DNA from: Lysobacteraceae bacterium
Lineage (GTDB): Bacteria; Bdellovibrionota; UBA1018; JAGTJX01
Reading direction: 5' to 3'
DNA: 64,000 nucleotides
NCBI GenBank assembly: GCA_023657465.1
Contig: JAGTJX010000003.1
Location: forward strand, 918,344 to 982,343
The notes below the pieces were generated by a model. That model searched no databases. It worked only from the letters and a program-made list of their open reading frames with translations, and had not been told where the DNA came from. Shown here one piece after another: positions 63,561 through 64,000 of this stretch (position 1 is the first letter of the stretch; every line of letters begins with the position of its first letter). The position numbers and the translations under genes are program-made.

Positions 63561-64000
63561 TTGAGTGGTCCATATCGTTTTATCTCCGCTATCTTTAATC
63601 GTTATTCCCATTTGATCTAATTCTTTACGGATTTCGTCAGCACGTCCAAAGTTTTTTTCTTTTCGAGCATGAAATTCTTTCTGCAATCAGTGCGTTAATT
63701 TTTGTTTCGTCAATCTTTTGCCCAGTTGTGGCCGCGAGCTTCTCACTACGGAGTTCCTGAATTTTTTTCAGCACCCGCGATGGATCTGATTTTCCGATCA
63801 AAAGCACATCACCCCAGATCTTCTTCTAAGACTTGCAAAAGTGCTTGAGCGCCAATACAGCGGTCGGCGTAGTTGCAGCTCTAGGTTCTGCTAGCACTCG
63901 ATTGAAATCTCTCACGAGTGTGAACACAGCAGCTAAGACACTTGGGGTATTAAAGTCATTCGCAAATTGCTCGCTGATTAGTTTTTAGTGGATTCGCATT
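63561..64000 (-). pseudogene. cysS: Cysteinyl-tRNA synthetase, C-terminal part with frameshifts (runs off window)
   Basis: Fragments in several frames match the C-terminal half of CysRS: DFNTPSVLAAVFTLVRDFNRVLAEP (about 63970-63890), KIQELRSEKLA, and ARKEKNFGRADEIRKELDQMGITIKDSGDK (about 63680-63580). The usual stop is not resolved; the last frame runs on into the fadD start. At least three indels in 440 bp, as in the neighbouring gene. The catalytic half lies outside the window. Confidence 0.72.

Noticed and set aside
1..64000. tRNA or rRNA genes, prophage or insertion sequences
   Set aside because: I looked for T-arm-like GGTTCRANYCC patterns, transposase and integrase motifs, and phage structural genes on both strands and saw none that held up by eye; a tRNA or profile search would be decisive.

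Overview
The window reads as a stretch of chromosome from a Gram-negative bacterium of the Bdellovibrio-like lineage (Bdellovibrionota/Oligoflexia). This is an inference from gene content. A one-domain bacterial histone of the Bdellovibrio HBb/Bd0055 type sits in front of the 2-oxoglutarate dehydrogenase operon. There is an ExbB-ExbD-ExbD motor of the AglRQS type, a Tol system, and many secreted or lipid-anchored peptidases and transglycosylases. I see no rRNA, tRNA, CRISPR array, insertion sequence or prophage. Base composition looks even, with moderate to low GC.

Layout. 0-3.7 kb: gmhA, thioredoxin, a proton-channel triplet and a secreted cysteine-peptidase-like protein. 3.8-10.2 kb: argS, then a 270-bp inverted repeat filling the gap to a run of secreted proteins (two paralogous small membrane proteins, a zincin-like/Lnb_N fusion, a papain-like protein). 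10.3-16.0 kb: a signalling island with an NtrC-type regulator, a frameshifted histidine kinase, an HDOD protein and a membrane protein, facing a diguanylate cyclase behind a sigma-54-like promoter; a ZIP metal transporter follows. 16.1-24.9 kb: a decayed transglutaminase-like gene, secreted proteins, a metallophosphoesterase, a ferredoxin, a HEPN/MNT toxin-antitoxin pair with a frameshifted MNT, a PPC-domain protein and lipoproteins. 24.9-35.4 kb: glpD, aspS, msrA, an FKBP lipoprotein, the histone, and sucA-sucB-lpd. 35.4-44.7 kb: envelope proteins and a tightly overlapping ftsE-ftsX-envC-like-ctpA-xseA-M23 cluster on the minus strand. 44.8-48.7 kb: a CPBP-like membrane protein, tolQ-tolR-tolA-like and rocD. 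48.8-58.1 kb: many small secreted proteins, a NUDIX hydrolase, a long-chain acyl-CoA synthetase, a PD40/cytochrome c protein, a soluble lytic transglycosylase and a 48-residue basic protein. 58.1-64 kb: grxD-bolA, LysR/proC, a broken second LysR gene, then fadD and cysS carrying many frameshifts.

How the genes fit together. Much of the window serves the cell envelope: division-linked murein hydrolysis (FtsEX, EnvC-like, M23, CtpA, Slt), envelope energisation (TolQRA, ExbBDD) and LPS heptose supply (GmhA). The metabolic genes form a TCA-cycle complex (SucA-SucB-Lpd), glycerol-3-phosphate and fatty-acid use (GlpD, two acyl-CoA synthetases) and an ornithine-to-proline route (RocD, ProC). The signalling island probably links an NtrC-type two-component system to c-di-GMP synthesis through a sigma-54 promoter.

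Caution. Several genes are broken at homopolymers (histidine kinase, MNT) or by repeated indels (fadD, cysS, the second LysR gene). The dense cluster after 61 kb looks more like assembly error near a contig end than biology. The gene at 16.1-17.6 kb carries both stops and frameshifts and looks truly decayed.
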